A model generated the notes under the pieces. That model had not been told where the DNA came from and did not search any database. It worked only from the letters and a program-made list of their open reading frames with translations. Of a stretch of 64,000 nucleotides of DNA, positions 62,945 to 64,000 are shown piece by piece. The stretch is taken from NCBI RefSeq assembly GCF_004803475.1, contig NZ_SRKY01000001.1, positions 1 to 64,000 of the forward strand. Reading direction: 5' to 3'. This stretch comes from Aliishimia ponticola. GTDB taxonomy: Bacteria; Pseudomonadota; Alphaproteobacteria; Rhodobacterales; Rhodobacteraceae. The translations under genes and the position numbers were made by a program. Every line of letters starts with the position of its first letter. The first letter of the stretch is position 1.

Positions 62945-63689
62945 GCCGCTTCTGGAAACACGTGATTTGTGCAAGAACTTCGGTGCGTTGCAGGCCACAG
63001 ATCACGTCAATATCTCATTGGTTCCCGGCGAAATACATGCGCTGATCGGTCCCAACGGGGCGGGGAAATCGACGCTGGTCAAGCTGATCATGGGAAGCGA
63101 GCAGCCTTCATCCGGCAGCGTCCATTTCGCGGGGGCCGATATCACCGATCTGCGCCGACCCGAACGGGCGCGCGCCGGGCTGGGGCGGACATTCCAGATC
63201 TCGTCACTGGCGATGGAACACACGGTCCTGCAAAATGCGGTGCTGGGCGCGCTGGGACGGTCAGGCCGGGTGATGCGGTTCCTGTGGCCTGTCATGTCGG
63301 ACAAGGCGCTGGTGGCGCAGGCGGAACAGGCGTTGGAGCGGGTCGGGCTGGCCGATCATCGGGGCGCGCTGACGGGCGAGCTTAGCCATGGGCAGCGCCG
63401 CTTGCTGGAGGTCGCCGTGGCCCTAACGCTGGAGCCGAAAGCCTTTCTGATGGACGAACCCATGGCCGGGCTCGGCGCCGAAGGCTCTGCCCGCATGACC
63501 GAATTTCTGGACAGGTTGCGACAAGAAGCGCCGATCCTGCTGATCGAACATGACATGGACGCGGTCTTTCAGCTGGCCGACCGGATCAGCGTGCTGGTCT
63601 ATGGCCGGGTCATTGCCACGGGCACAGCCGCCGAAATCCGCGCCAATGCGGCCGTGCGCGAAGCCTATCTGGGGGAGGAGGACGCATGA
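62937..63689 (+). CDS. livG: LIV-type ABC ATPase LivG
   Basis: A 250-residue ATPase with Walker A GPNGAGKST, the family-typical GLGRTFQI Q-loop, signature LSHGQRRLLEV (His replacing one Gly, as in LivG) and Walker B FLMDEPMAGL. Its stop overlaps the livF ATG by four bases. Confidence 0.93.
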   Translation: MIEPLLETRDLCKNFGALQATDHVNISLVPGEIHALIGPNGAGKSTLVKLIMGSEQPSSGSVHFAGADITDLRRPERARAGLGRTFQISSLAMEHTVLQNAVLGALGRSGRVMRFLWPVMSDKALVAQAEQALERVGLADHRGALTGELSHGQRRLLEVAVALTLEPKAFLMDEPMAGLGAEGSARMTEFLDRLRQEAPILLIEHDMDAVFQLADRISVLVYGRVIATGTAAEIRANAAVREAYLGEEDA

Positions 63690-64000
63690 GCCTGCTGTCA
63701 CTTGACGGGGTTACGGCCTCTTACGGACCCGTGCAGGCGCTGTTCGGCGTCGATCTGGCCTTGGAAGAGGGCGAGGTGCTGGCGCTGATGGGGCGCAACG
63801 GGATGGGCAAATCCTCGACCATCAAGGTGATCTGCCGACTGCTGAAACATTCGGGCGGGCAGGTGCGTTTCGACGGCACCGATTTGGCAGCCCTGCCGCC
63901 CCATAAGGCCGCGCGCGCCGGGTTGGGGCTGGTGCCCGAAGGACGGCGCTGCTTTGCCAATCTGACGGTTTACGAGAACCTGATCGCCGCCGCGCGGCCC
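63686..64000 (+). CDS. livF: LIV-type ABC ATPase LivF (partial, runs off right edge)
   Basis: The first 105 codons of the second ATPase: Walker A GRNGMGKSS and GLGLVPEGRRCFANLTVYENL, the LivF pattern. The gene continues beyond the window; the signature and Walker B motifs are not included. Confidence 0.92.
   Translation, partial: MSLLSLDGVTASYGPVQALFGVDLALEEGEVLALMGRNGMGKSSTIKVICRLLKHSGGQVRFDGTDLAALPPHKAARAGLGLVPEGRRCFANLTVYENLIAAARP

Overview
The window reads as high-GC alphaproteobacterial chromosome, most likely Rhodobacteraceae (Roseobacter/Paracoccus-type). The indications are the end of an rrn operon with 5S followed by tRNA-fMet, a Paracoccus-order sox locus, a C4-pathway 5-aminolevulinate synthase, a VPLPA-type C-terminal sorting tail, and many ATGA/TGATG overlaps between genes. 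Species cannot be named from sequence alone. I see no insertion sequence, prophage, CRISPR array or integrase. No gene-free stretch exceeds 300 bases; the longest are about 240 bases (24402-24639 and 50786-51027).

Layout. (1) 1-341: 5S rRNA, tRNA-fMet and a terminator. (2) 442-6879: a GNAT acetyltransferase and a GntR/FCD regulator, divergent from a spermidine/putrescine-family ABC importer whose operon ends in an Asp/Glu/hydantoin racemase. (3) 6933-13127: a three-gene acyl-CoA carboxylase operon with an AtuA-type DUF1446 protein, divergent from a TetR regulator, with a clear palindrome between them. (4) 13321-20975: tRNA-Gly, small exported proteins, pyruvate carboxylase overlapping a DUF2314 gene, and an M20 amidohydrolase/sugar-kinase pair. 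(5) 21120-38401: a sulfur-oxidation locus. soxR, soxS and a YeeE/YedE transporter read left; soxVWXYZABCDEF, a DUF302 gene, hemA and a second YeeE/YedE transporter read right; a periplasmic rhodanese and two metallo-beta-lactamase-fold proteins read left at its end. (6) 38430-41356: an operon resembling the ectoine-utilisation set (EutA-, EutD- and EutB-like). (7) 41478-53741: surface polysaccharide genes (export lipoprotein, sugar transferase, glycosyltransferases, SqdB, KpsM/E/T) with an RTX metalloprotease among them. (8) 53838-64000: an overlapping SDR-MarR-crotonase-acyl-CoA dehydrogenase-CoA ligase-kynureninase operon followed by a LIV-type ABC importer that runs off the right edge.

How the parts work together. 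The Sox proteins should oxidise thiosulfate or sulfide in the periplasm. SoxYZ carries the sulfur, SoxXA loads it, SoxB hydrolyses sulfate off, SoxCD oxidises the sulfane sulfur, and SoxV/SoxW/SoxS keep the system reduced. The repressor SoxR has two cysteines 66 residues apart, as in persulfide sensors of the SqrR type. Operator-like ATTC-N8-GAAT boxes lie upstream of soxX (exact), between soxS and soxV (one mismatch) and upstream of the metallo-beta-lactamase/rhodanese operon (exact). This suggests that the latter operon belongs to the same persulfide-controlled regulon. hemA joined to the locus would supply haem for SoxX, SoxA, SoxD and SoxE. On the right, kynureninase and 2-aminobenzoate-CoA ligase indicate tryptophan/kynurenine breakdown through anthraniloyl-CoA, with the adjacent LIV-type importer as a possible uptake system.
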